Below are positions 55,244 to 64,000 of a stretch of 64,000 nucleotides of DNA, in pieces. Every line of letters starts with the position of its first letter. The first letter of the stretch is position 1. The notes below the pieces were generated by a model. That model made no database searches. It saw only the letters and a program-made list of their open reading frames with translations, and was not told where the DNA came from. The position numbers and the translations under genes are program-made. The stretch lies in NCBI GenBank assembly GCA_905221605.1, contig CAJNDS010002200.1:421287-485286 (forward strand), read 5' to 3'. Origin of the DNA: Symbiodinium natans. Taxonomy: Eukaryota; Sar; Dinophyceae; Suessiales; Symbiodiniaceae.

Positions 55244-55326
55244 CCCGCCGTCGAGACCAGGTAGTCGTAGGCATCACCCCGCAGGCAGGCCATGGAAGGG
55301 AGGTAGGCATCCAAGTTGGAGATCGC
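55244..55326 (-). CDS. Exon AISNLDAYLPSMACLRGDAY
   Basis: After CCCAAG|G the frame continues DYLVSTAG and ends GCGGG|GTTTAGGG. Both borders lie at heptamer arrays. Clean single frame. Confidence 0.6.
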
Positions 55327-55399
55327 CTTGGGTTTAGGGTTTAGGGTTTGGGGTTTGGGGTTTAGGGTTTAGGGTTTAGGGCTTAGGGATTAGGATTTA

Positions 55400-56190
55400 G
55401 GGTTTGGGGCTCAGTCGGCTGTCGGGGCCTCACGAAGTCTAGGGGGCCCATGTAAAAGCGAACATGGCATGGGCAGTGGGTGGCTTATAGCTTATATCAT
55501 AGTTTCTAGGGATTATAAGTTTTAGGGTTTAGGGTCTAGGATCTATGGTGTACTTCGTCTCTCACAGACTCACACTCACACACTCACACACACACACACT
55601 CACACTCACACTCACACTCACACACACACACAAGGCCCAAGAGCAACCGAGGAAAAAAACACCCTTTCTGGCTTAAACGGGTTTATAAGGAACCTAACCC
55701 CCCCCCCCCCCCCCCCAAAAAAAAAAAAAAAAAAAAAACAGAGGCCTACCCCGGGTCCTAGCACACACTTTTTCAAGCACATTCCAGTCCTGTCTTGTGT
55801 TCCTGTTGTGCTGCTTAAGGTTTGTTTTGGGGTGAGGGCTGCTTGCTCTGTAGGCTCAAGGGTGGCCCTACACCCAAAACCCTAAACCCTACACTATACT
55901 CCCCTTATTAGAACCTCGATAAAAATACTGTATGTTCAATATCCCTTTGGCCTTAAAAAAATAGTTCCTAACGGAGGGGTGTAGTATAAGCCCTATAAAC
56001 AACCCTATGCAACGCAACCTAAACCCTAAACCTGTGTGCTGGCCCATGAAAGAGGTTTAAGGGAACGGCGAGCTCAAAACAACAAGTCGCCCACGTCTCA
56101 TCCCGGAGATTGTGATGAGCTGAGGGCCAAAAGCGGAAGAACCCTGAACCCTATACTAAACCCTAAACCCTAACCCTAAACCCTAAACAC
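55400..56190. other. No gene seen; CA and homopolymer repeats
   Basis: CA/CT-rich repeat 55565-55632, a C then A run 55697-55738, and decayed heptamers. Confidence 0.5.
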
Positions 56191-56195
56191 TAAAC

Positions 56196-56294
56196 CCCCC
56201 AACCGTTGCGAGTCCGAGCAGCGTAGTTCAGCACCTGCTCCGGCGTGCGACGCTCGCTCGGCGGGCAGAGCTTGGAGAAGTCCTTGCGGAACCA
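56196..56294 (-). CDS. Exon WFRKDFSKLCPPSERRTPEQ
   Basis: 33 codons, continuing VLNYAARTRNGWG and ending GGG|GTTTAG. Preceded by a long heptamer array. One of the clearest islands; no family recognised. Confidence 0.65.
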
Positions 56295-56421
56295 GGTTTA
56301 GGGTTAGGGTTTAGGGTTTAGGGTTTAGGGTTTAGGGTTTAGGGTTTAGGGTTTAGGGTTTAGGGTTTAGGGTTTAGGGTTTAGGGTTTAGGGTTTAGGG
56401 TTTAGGGTTTAGGGTTTAGGG
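56295..56421 (+). repeat. TTTAGGG array, about 18 copies
   Basis: Lies immediately upstream of the minus-strand exon 56196-56294. Confidence 0.95.
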
Positions 56422-56498
56422 GTTAGCGGCTCCAGCGGTTAAGGTTGAGGGTTGTTAAGCACAAAACAAAAACAAAGCCTTGAGGCTGGGGCAGGGTT

Positions 56499-56555
56499 TT
56501 GGGTTTGGGGTTTGGGGTTTGGGGTTTGGGGTTTGGGGTTTGGGGTTTGGGGTTT
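56499..56555 (+). repeat. TTTGGGG variant array, about 8 copies
   Basis: Homogeneous variant run; another lies at 9967-10010. Confidence 0.9.
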
Positions 56556-56730
56556 AGGGTTTAGGGTTTAGGGTTTGGGGTCTAGGGTTTAGGGTTTAGG
56601 GCACAGAGAACAAAAACAAAACCTGAACCCCCACAGCCTAACCACCCAAACCCCTAAACCCTAAACTCTAAACCCTAAACCCTAAACCCTAAACCCTAAA
56701 CCCTAAACCCCAAACCCCAAACCCCAAAGC

Positions 56731-56814
56731 CCTGTCCTCGCTCTTGCTAAGGCCTCGAAGCGCCAAGATCACCAAAGCTGCCGTGATCTGCTCAGTCGAC
56801 ATCCTGCGCATTGC
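56731..56814 (-). CDS. Exon-like island MSTEQITAALVILALRGLSK
   Basis: After CCCTAG the frame reads MRRMSTEQITAALVILALRG then LSKSEDR. Same strand as the neighbouring exons, presumably the same gene. Confidence 0.55.
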
Positions 56815-57140
56815 TAGGGTTTAGGGTTTACTTTTTCGTTTTTGCTTTGTTTCTTTTGTGAAGGTTTTCTTGGTCTTGGTATTCTTCTGCGTTCTGTGGT
56901 TCTGTAGTATCTTCTTGGGGTGGGGCTGTTGGGGTTTTAGAGGGTCTTCGGGGGCTTATGGGCTAGGAGGCTTAAGGCTTCAGAGCGCAGAGTCTAGGGT
57001 TTCGGGACTTTAGGGGCTGTAGGTGTAGCGGCTTCGGGCTCTCGGGTTTAGGGGTTTTAGGGTGTTAGGGTGTCCCTAAACCCTAAACCCTAAACCCTAA
57101 ACCCTAAACCCTAAACCCTAAACCCTCAACCCTAAGTTCA

Positions 57141-57224
57141 AGCCCCAAAAGGTGTCGAGCTACGCCATCGTTGCACCCGAGGGCCTTTAAAGTCGTCTGT
57201 CAGGGAGCGAGCCCTCTCAAAAAA
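57141..57224 (-). CDS. Exon-like island FERARSLTDDFKGPRVQRWR
   Basis: 28 codons, continuing SSTPFGA to a G-rich border. Clean single frame; same strand as neighbours. Confidence 0.55.
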
Positions 57225-57550
57225 CCTTAAGGGTTAAGGGTTTAGGGTTTAGGGTTTAGGGTCTAGGGTTTAGGGTCTAGGGTTTAGGGTTTAGGGTTTA
57301 GGGTTTTAGGGGTTTAGCGTTTAGCGTTTAGCGCTTAGCGTTTACGGCTTAGGGTTTAGGTTTTAGAGGTTTAGGGTTTAGGGCTTAGGGTAGGGCTTAG
57401 AGGTTTAGTGTAGGGCTTAGAGGTTTAGGGTTTAGCAGTATACGCCTGAGAGTTGTTGAATCCTTTTGGGTTTAGGGTCTAGGGTTTCGCAGTATGAGCC
57501 TAGCTGTTGCGGGTTTGGGGCGCAGGGTGCTATCCAGCTAGGCTGCCAAA

Positions 57551-57613
57551 CTAGGCATGAAAAGGCGGGGAGCCCCTGTTTTTGTCTGATTCTGTTGAAA
57601 GAGGAGCGGAAGC
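57551..57613 (-). CDS. C-terminal island ASAPLSTESDKNRGSPPFHA
   Basis: After TTTGCAG the 20-codon frame ends in TAG. Low-complexity composition; it may be a terminal or alternative exon. Confidence 0.4.
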   Translation of the reverse strand, partial: ASAPLSTESDKNRGSPPFHA

Positions 57614-57637
57614 CTGCAAACCCTAAACCCTAGACCG

Positions 57638-57737
57638 ACCCTAAACCCTAAACCCTAAACCCTAAACCCTAAACCCTAAACCCTAAACCCTAAACCCTAA
57701 ACCCTAAACCCTAAACCCTAAACCCTAAACCCTAAAC
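57638..57737 (-). repeat. CCCTAAA array, about 14 copies
   Basis: Near-perfect heptamers between islands. Confidence 0.95.
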
Positions 57738-58100
57738 CGAAAAGAGAAGACACAGCAGACCTTCAGCCCCCACGACTAGCAACGAACAACTACGAACCAA
57801 CTCGAAGCCTATCTAGACCCAAAAGCCCTCTAACCCCCCTAAACCCTGAAGTTTAGGGTTTAGGGTTTAGGGTTTAGGGTTTAGGGTTTAGGGTTTAGGG
57901 TTTAGGGTTTAGGGTTTGGGGTTCAGGGTTTAGGGTTTGGGGGGGTACCCTAAACCCTGAATTCAAAACCCCAAGCCCTAAACCCGAAGCCCTGCACCCC
58001 CAAATAAACGTGAACTGGGTCAGTGGGGCCCGACATTTGTGGGAGTCTGGCAGCAAGGTTTAGGGTTTGGGCTTTAGAGTTAGGGGTTTGGGGTTAAGCG

Positions 58101-58151
58101 TCAACGAGTCCTCTTGATGCCCAGGAAGTCCTGAATCGACCTTGAGCAAGC
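58101..58151 (-). CDS. C-terminal island ACSRSIQDFLGIKRTR
   Basis: Sixteen codons and TGA on the minus strand. Borders unclear. Confidence 0.35.
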   Translation of the reverse strand, partial: ACSRSIQDFLGIKRTR

Positions 58152-59075
58152 TCGGTTAGGTGTACATAGGATTGAGGGTTTAGGGTTTAGGGATTGGGGT
58201 CCAGGGCTTAGGAGTCTAGAGTTGAGGGTTCTCCCCACTTAAAACCCGCTGCCTTCGAGAGTCCAAAGGCTATGCCCTCGCTAGGCAAGTTTGGCGTCAC
58301 CCCCCCCCCCCAAAAAAAAAAAAAAAAAAAAAAAAAACTTTAGGGTTTTGGGTTAGGCTTTGGGGTTTAGGGACCCACTAACTCTACTTCAAACTGAGGG
58401 CGTACCCTCCCTGAAGGCCCCCAAGAATGGAGGGTTTGGACTAGGGCTAAACCCTAAACCCTAAACCCCAAAACACTAAGCCCTAAGCCAAGGGACGGAG
58501 TTCAGGCTAGCTCCCTAGGGCAGGACTTGTGCTAGTGATCACCGAAAGCCAGGAAAGGACCAACCCCAAACCCTAACCCTAAACTGGACTCTCGACCCTG
58601 CTGAACTCTCATCGGCGAAGTAAGCACGTGCCTTTCAACAAAAGGCCGTCATACTTAATGACTAAGGTAACGCCGGAACTCTACTGCTACTGCCAGTGCA
58701 AGCACTGTGCCCAGAAATGACACAAGGGTGGGTGTTTTAGAGCCAACCAACCCGGAACCCTCAACCCTAAACGGCCCTAAACCCTCCTTTGAAGGCATAC
58801 AAGGTCACACTACGCAAGCCCAATCCCCCCCCCGCCCCCCCCAACAACAACAAAAAACAAAAAAGAAACTCTTGCCCACGATGGAGGTGGACACTAGAAG
58901 CTACGCCCTGCAGGATTTAGGGTTTAGGGTTTAGGGCTAGGGTTTAGGATTTAGGGTTTAGGGTTTAGGGTTTAGGGTTTAGGGTTTAGGGTTTAGGGTT
59001 TCGGATTAATTAGGGTTTAGGGTTTAGGATTAGGGTTTAGGGTTTAGGGAACCCCCTGAGCCCAAAAACCCGTAC

Positions 59076-59175
59076 CCTCCTTCGGCCCAGGGTGCCGGTA
59101 GGTTCGCTCGAAGAGCCGCGTCTCGACTTTCTTCTGGCTTGCGATCATGCTGCCGTAGTCATCCTGAAGGTAGCC
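59076..59175 (-). CDS. Exon GYLQDDYGSMIASQKKVETR
   Basis: 33 codons plus one base. Begins right after TTTAG of an array and continues LFERTYRHPGPKE to GAGG|GTACGG. Clean single frame; probably upstream part of the 53.9-59 kb gene. Confidence 0.65.
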
Positions 59176-59263
59176 CTAAACCCTAAACCCTAAACCCTAA
59201 ACCCTAAACCCTAAACCCTAAACCCTAAACCCTAAACCCTAAACCCTAAACCCTAAACCCTAA
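59174..59263 (-). repeat. CCCTAAA array, about 13 copies
   Basis: Ends exactly where the exon at 59076-59175 begins; on the coding strand the exon starts after TTTAG. Confidence 0.95.
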
Positions 59264-59395
59264 AACCAAGACCCTAAACCCTACATCCATTAAAATAAAA
59301 CAAAAGGACCCCCATGGCCTCGAGCACGACGCCTGCAAACCCCAAAGCCTCTAGCGATCCCCAAAACACCTTAAAATCCAGAGTTTAGGGTTCTG

Positions 59396-59498
59396 GGCTG
59401 CTCTTAGCAGGGTAGCTATATTTTTTAGCTGCCTTCTTAAGAAACCCAATAAACCAAAAAAGGCTAAAGATGTAAAGTTACAGTAAGGCACCACAAAG
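59396..59498 (+). mobile_element. MITE-like family C, copy 4
   Basis: Same blocks, with a short deletion before TTTTTTAGCTGCC. Confidence 0.8.
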
Positions 59499-59794
59499 GG
59501 CGTAAGGTTCAGGCTTTATTGTTTAGGGGACCATGTACCTGGAGGATAGCAGCTTTTTGGGGTATATGGATTCCAGCTGTTGGCATGTAGGCCCCAGGCC
59601 CTAAACCCCAAACCCTACATCCTAGACCCTAAGCCCTTAACCTGAAATCCTAGACCCTAAACCCTAAAGCCTAAACCCTAAACCCTAGCACTAAACCCTA
59701 AACCCTAGACCCTAATTCCTAAACCCTGGAAACCCTAAAGCGTAAACCCGACACCATACACCCTACACCCTGAAGCGTATGAATGCAATTCCCT

Positions 59795-59860
59795 TCAAGG
59801 AAGGTCCTTCAGGATCCAGACAGCACTCAGCATCGACAGCATCGCACGGTCCGCCTGCAT
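59795..59860 (-). CDS. C-terminal island MQADRAMLSMLSAVWILKDL
   Basis: Minus frame to TGA. A GATGCAG acceptor may start it at ADRAML. If terminal, the exon at 59076-59175 belongs to another gene. Confidence 0.45.
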   Translation of the reverse strand: MQADRAMLSMLSAVWILKDLP

Positions 59861-60011
59861 CCGACACGGGGTTTAGGGTTTCGGGTTTAGGGCTAGGGTT
59901 TAGGGTTTAGGGTTTAGGGTTTAGGCTGTAGGGTGTAGGGTTTAGGGTTTAGGTTTAGGGTTTAGGGTCTAGGGTTCAGGGTTTAGGGTCTGAGGTTCTG
60001 GGTTTAAGGTT

Positions 60012-60180
60012 CCAAAAGGATGACTTAGGATGGCGCAGCCCTTTGCCCCTTTCTTGGGAACAAAAGCACGCTGTTTTGGAAAGCAGCCCACTGCGTCACT
60101 GCGCCACCTGAAATTCAACAGACTGTTGTTGCTTCTGTGGACTCTCATGGCCAACCGACTCTGTAGCAATATTTCATCGG
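60012..60180 (-). CDS. 56-codon open frame LLQSRLAMRVHRSNNSLLNF
   Basis: After CTATAG the frame continues RWRSDAVGCFPKQRAFVPKK and GAKGCAILSHPF before telomeric sequence. A TTTCAG lies inside, so two exons are possible. Basic; unrecognised. Confidence 0.45.
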
Positions 60181-60553
60181 CTATAGGCCCCTAAGCCCTG
60201 GACTTTGAACCCTAAACCCGACACTCGAACCCCCTAAACCCATGATTCACCTAAGCCCTGCACCCTAAACTCTATAAAACCCTAAACCCAGCTTGGAATT
60301 CTTCATGGTACTTAATAACCCACTATAACTGCTGATACCCCACTTATAAAACCCTTAAGTGCCTCTTTGTTTATTCGTACACTTATACTTAGCTTTGGAG
60401 TAGACCCTGAAAAAAAGTATATACTTTTTAGGTACAAGTAGCTAGAATAGGAACCCAGAACCAAGAAAAGTATTAAAGTATAGTACTCCAAGACCCAGTA
60501 TAAGTACAGTTGTAATTGGTAAATAAGTACCATGAACCTCCAAGTAGACGCAG

Positions 60554-60609
60554 TCAGCCGGTGAATCTTCGAGCCTCGTCGTCGAACTGCAGCTGAGAGT
60601 AGATCCCGC
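60554..60609 (-). CDS. C-terminal exon GGIYSQLQFDDEARRFTG
   Basis: After CCCAAG the frame ends in TGA just beside a MITE. Well-formed but short. Confidence 0.45.
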
Positions 60610-60759
60610 CTTGGGGGGGGTTCAGGGGTTATGTGTTAGGGCTTCGGGTTTAGGGTTTAGGGTGCTATATAGTATATGCTTGGGCCTTAGAGGGGTTCCC
60701 ATATAGTAGGTGTAGGGCCCGAATCTATACGACACAGGCACATGGACCCTGAGGGAGTG

Positions 60760-60875
60760 TTCACAGGCGTCCGGCTAGCGTAGCCGGCCACAATGCCCAT
60801 TGTACAGATTGGACAGCCCAGCCCGACAGAACCAGAAGAATCAACAGGGTCACACTGTGAAATTCGAGCCAACAT
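60760..60875 (-). CDS. Exon-like island MLARISQCDPVDSSGSVGLG
   Basis: Minus frame continues CPICTMGIVAGYASRTPVNT into a MITE-like element. Unrecognised. Confidence 0.4.
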
Positions 60876-61009
60876 GAAGGATCCTAAACCCTAAGCCCCA
60901 AACGCCCAACACGAGTTAATATCCTACGAGGGTTCGGCTTCTTCACCGATGTTTAGCAACAAAATTGACACCTTAAGTCCTCAAAGGCAGGATGTAACAT
61001 ACAGTATCA

Positions 61010-61112
61010 CTTAGTTGCTGAGTTCATAAGCCCCCAAAAAAGTGTACGCTTTTTGTTTTGTAGGATTTATAGTATCCCAAAAAGTGTAAAGCGTACTCAC
61101 TCAGCTACTAAG
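61010..61112. mobile_element. Family I element, uninterrupted copy
   Basis: CTTAGTTGCTGAGT and its inverse ACTCAGCTACTAAG bound 103 bp with inner inverted AAAGTGTACGCTTT. Confidence 0.8.
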
Positions 61113-61304
61113 ATCATGACAAGGCCGCCCTAGTTCTTTGTGACCAACCCAGTCGCTGTCGAAACTGTTGCCTTGACGTTGCGATGTGGCACGACAGTGC
61201 TTGGGAAACGCCCCAAACCCTAAACCCGAACGCACTGTAGGTCCCACCTGTCCACTGACAAAGGCTACACTTTCTCCTCTGATGACATATTTCCTTCCAC
61301 CCAA
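61101..61304 (-). CDS. Open frame with internal heptamers, probably two exons
   Basis: GRKYVIRGESVAFVSGQVGP and FPKHCRATSQRQGNSFDSDW are separated by translated telomere-like sequence. GTGGGACC could be a donor after VSGQ. The 3' part overlaps a MITE (61010-61112). Confidence 0.4.
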   Translation of the reverse strand: MGGRKYVIRGESVAFVSGQVGPTVRSGLGFGAFPKHCRATSQRQGNSFDSDWVGHKELGRPCHDLSS

Positions 61305-61349
61305 ACAGGGTTTAGAGTGTAAGGCTTAGCGTAGAGGGTCTAGGGTTTA

Positions 61350-61480
61350 GGGTTAACACCAGCACTGGCACTCCTCGCAAAAGCTCACATCAGTTCAAGC
61401 CAGGACATAGCCTGAAAAGTACCATTGCCCGTTGTAGGAAACAGGCGCAGTCGGAGCAACCGGGGGTCGGCGTCTACCCG
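61350..61480. CDS. Exon-like island open on both strands
   Basis: Minus: DADPRLLRLRLFPTTGNGTF then QAMSWLELM, stop. Plus: STGTPRKSSHQFKPGHSLKS then TIARCRKQAQSEQPGVGVYP. Strand undecided; neighbours favour minus. Confidence 0.35.
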
Positions 61481-61715
61481 ACTGTATTGTTTAGGGTTTC
61501 GGGCTGAGGGCTAAAGGCTTAGGGCTTGAGGGTTAGGGTTCCCGAACCTGCGGGCCTCTGAAACCCAAGACTCCGAACCCTCTTCCTGCACCTGAGGTCC
61601 TGCAACCTGGTCGGTTCGAGGATGAGAAGATGTAGGGGTTTAGGGTTTAGGGTTTTAGGGGTTTAGGGGTTTAGGGGTTTAGGGGTTTAGGGTGTTTAGG
61701 GCTCATGGTGCTTGC

Positions 61716-61810
61716 CAGCGTCTTTCTCGCAGCTCTGGGAACCTATCCTTGATGAGCTCAATGATCTTCTCGTTGGAGATGTCCTTCCCCACAAGGGTGC
61801 TTAAGAGCGC
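61716..61810 (-). CDS. Exon LVGKDISNEKIIELIKDRFP
   Basis: Bounded by CTTAAG|G and CGCTG|GCAAGC, a GC donor. Reads ALLSTLVGKDISNEKIIELI then KDRFPELRERR. One of the most protein-like islands; helical, unrecognised. Confidence 0.65.
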
Positions 61811-61815
61811 CTTAA

Positions 61816-61900
61816 CTTACTGTTGGGTAGCAGGGAATGAGGGAATTAGGGCCCTATATATGTATACATATATATATATATATGTATATTATACATATAC

Positions 61901-61936
<36 letters not shown>

Positions 61937-62017
61937 TATATATATATATATACACACACCCTTTAAGGGATTCCATAGAGTACCTCATTCCCCCATCCAC
62001 TACTAACCAACAGTAAG
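61816..62017. mobile_element. Inverted-repeat element with a TA-rich core
   Basis: CTTACTGTTGGxTAG ends surround about 100 bp of TA/TG repeats. Confidence 0.75.
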
Positions 62018-62642
62018 TCGAGCAAACAATTTCCACTTCAGGGTCAGGGTAATCAGGGCTGGTCGTTTGGAAAAGTACCATATACCCAGGTCTATACAGT
62101 GTTTCGGGGTTTTTGATCGTCGTGTCTACCTTCCCATGAACTGCTCGACGATTGCCCCAAGATGTGGGCTACAACACGGCTTGCCCCCCCCCCCCCCCCC
62201 CCCCCCCCCGCCAAAAAAAATGGGCTTCACGGTTTCGGGCTTAGGGTTTGGGGCTTAGAGTTTAGGATCCCCGACCAAGCTTACCGGAAGAACTAGGCTG
62301 CACGGTTTCTAGACCCAAGAGCAACCTAGAAATAAACAGGGTTTACTCTTTCTGGTCTACTGGGGCTTAGAAGGAGGCCAAAAACCTGAAACAGGGAATC
62401 TACTCGGTCCAGGTTACGGGAAACGGGTTCTCAGGGGTTACATGATCCCTGAGAAGGGGACCCCTTGCATACCCCTTAAACAAAATATAACCCAAGGGCC
62501 CACACTTCAGAACCCTTTAGAGAAGGCAAGGGACCATATTCAGGGGCCATGTAGCTACCCTTGAAGGTTTGCGGGGGTTCCCTAAACCCTAAACCCTAAA
62601 CCCTAAACCCTAAACCCTTTAACATCCCCTGACTATACCGAC

Positions 62643-62716
62643 CTTCCCGACCAACTCGGACACAACGCCAGAAAAGTCCAGCTCCTGACCAGGTGGCGAT
62701 GGAGGACTGCTCTTGA
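62643..62716 (-). CDS. Exon PPSPPGQELDFSGVVSELVG
   Basis: After AAACAG the frame reads KSSPPSPPGQELDFSGVVSE then LVGK and meets GTCGGTA. Its start overlaps one copy of a perfect 22-bp direct repeat flanking a heptamer array. Confidence 0.55.
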
Positions 62717-62903
62717 CTGTTTGAGCTCTAGGGTTTAGGGTTTAGGGTTTAGGTTTTAGGGTTTAGGGTTTAGGGTTTAGGGTGTAGGGTCTAGGGTCCC
62801 TTGACTGTTTGAGCTCTAGGGCTTAGGGTCTAGGCGAGAGCTAGGGTTTAGGGTTTAGGGTTTAGGGTTTAGGGTTTAGGGCTTAGGGTTTCGGGTTTCG
62901 CGC

Positions 62904-62972
62904 TTATAGAGGGATTAAGGTTGTCTGCAGCATCGCACGGAACGGCGCGAGCTTTGAAACCGCGGCCAGGTG
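62904..62972 (-). CDS. C-terminal island HLAAVSKLAPFRAMLQTTLI
   Basis: Minus frame PL then TAA. Another minus frame (FKARAVPCDAADNLNPSISA) is open. Undecided. Confidence 0.35.
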   Translation of the reverse strand, partial: HLAAVSKLAPFRAMLQTTLIPL

Positions 62973-63615
62973 AAGGGGGGGGGGGGGCAAGACAGAACCT
63001 GACATGTTTCGTGTGTCCGTTGCGGTAAACCCTAAGCCCTAAACCTAAAAACCCGAATTTCAGGAAGACTCCAAACCCTACAAACCTCGAGACGGCCCTC
63101 ATGTTCCCTCAGCCGAGTCCAACCGAAGCCATACCCACCACTGAACCCTGCTTAAAGGTTCGTGATGGGTTCTAAGTAGGGCTGTAAGTACCTTAAACAA
63201 GGTTGGAAACAATGATGACCAAATCTAGCCAACAAAAATTGGTACCCATGAACCTCCAAGAAACGCCCTATTTTGGGTCTGTTTTTGGTCATAATTCCCT
63301 AAAGCCCGCTCAACTCCCCAGGGGGGCGGGGGGGGTAAACAAAAGGAACCCGAATAAGTAATGTTGCATTGTGAAACGGACCCCCCCCCCCCCCCCCCCC
63401 CCCCCGCGCCCCTCACCCCCCCCCCCCCCGCCCCGCGCCCTCACCCCCCCCCCCCCCCCCGCCCCGCGCCCCTCACCCCCCCCCCCCCCCCCAACAAATT
63501 TGGATCCTCTATAAACGCATGGTGTGGCGACCCCCCCAAACAAACTGGGGGGGGGGGGGGAACCGCCCTCAGGGCCTTAAGCCTTTAGGACCTCAAGGCC
63601 TGAAGCTTTCCAGCC

Positions 63616-64000
63616 TTTAAGATTCCTGGAGCCCAAGGCCCTCAGGGCCTCAAGCCTTACTGCGTAAGCACATAACCCCGAACACAAACCCGTTAAACAA
63701 AAAAAACAATCATCCGAAAAAGACACTGTGCATTATGGAGGGTGACCAGACAAACTTACTAAAGACAGTCTGACCGGCCCGTGGGCTACCTATCACAAAA
63801 TTTGTTTGGGGCCTCGTTTCGTAATGAATTTTCATATGGCTTTACATGGAACTGGCCGGGCTTGGAATTCTGGATTCTCCGAGCTCTGGCTCTTTAAGAT
63901 TCCTGGAGCCCAAGCCCTGAGGGCCTCAAGCCTTACTGCGTAAGCCCTGAACCCAAAACACAAACCTTGGGACAAAAAAACAACGTCCGGAAAAAGACTG
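63616..64000. repeat. Two direct copies of a roughly 110-bp repeat, second cut by window end
   Basis: TTAAGATTCCTGGAGCCCAA to CCTTACTGCGTAAGC occurs at 63616-63672 and 63892-63945, followed in both by similar ACACAAACC and GAAAAAGAC blocks. Confidence 0.8.

Noticed and set aside
61855-61955. TA/TG-rich stretch with ORFs of repeated YIYIY
   Set aside because: Simple-sequence core of an inverted-repeat element, not coding.
62178-62210. Proline- or glycine-rich ORFs around long C/G runs (also 4092, 5079, 5966, 14401, 15017, 63380)
   Set aside because: They translate homopolymers; no flanking coding sequence.

Overview
The window reads as nuclear DNA of a dinoflagellate. Three things point there. 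Dozens of short interstitial arrays of the Arabidopsis-type telomere heptamer (TTTAGGG/CCCTAAA, both orientations) are spread over all 64 kb. Coding sequence is cut into many short exons whose best-fitting introns use GT, GC and even GA donors with AG acceptors, often AG|G. Two recognisable proteins belong to families I know mainly from dinoflagellates: a TIR-like multi-pass membrane protein and a ubiquitin-like/FNIP-type leucine-rich repeat protein. I see no bacterial operons, rRNA, tRNA, CRISPR or complete spliced-leader gene.

Layout. About 0.7-8.5 kb (minus strand) holds one multi-exon gene for the TIR-like membrane protein. I could follow eleven exons through ten introns with reading phase preserved at every junction; candidate upstream exons continue to about 9.9 kb. 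From 10 to 23.5 kb more exon-like islands lie mostly on the minus strand, several ending in stop codons, so more than one gene is present. From about 25.8 to 33.1 kb the convincing islands switch to the plus strand. From 33.3 to 44.9 kb they are again mostly minus. A short plus-strand block covers 45.0-48.8 kb. At 50.1-52.3 kb lies the clearest gene, a minus-strand two-exon LRR gene with 23 units of 22 residues. From 53.9 to 62.9 kb a further run of minus-strand exons follows. Same-strand blocks of this kind fit the unidirectional gene clusters of dinoflagellates.

Between and inside these genes lie telomeric arrays, many short inverted-repeat (MITE-like) elements in at least nine families, homogenised variant heptamer and octamer arrays, long G/C runs and two larger tandem-repeat islands. 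The most striking point is that the arrays sit in introns. One 64-nt GC-AG intron is a telomeric core between two perfect 16-bp direct repeats. A GA-AG intron with a 135-bp array has 10-bp direct repeats at its ends. Many exon ends run straight into the donor-like sequence G|GTTTAGGG, and some exons begin after TTTAG. One MITE copy carries a 50-bp array exactly where a second copy is uninterrupted. Together these suggest that telomere-type DNA was inserted or expanded at many sites and that genes tolerate it as intron. This is my inference from the sequence; transcript data would decide it.

Limits. All exon calls outside the TIR-like and LRR genes rest on open frame, splice-like edges and protein-like composition read by eye. 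Several islands are open on both strands, and gene membership of most islands is unresolved.
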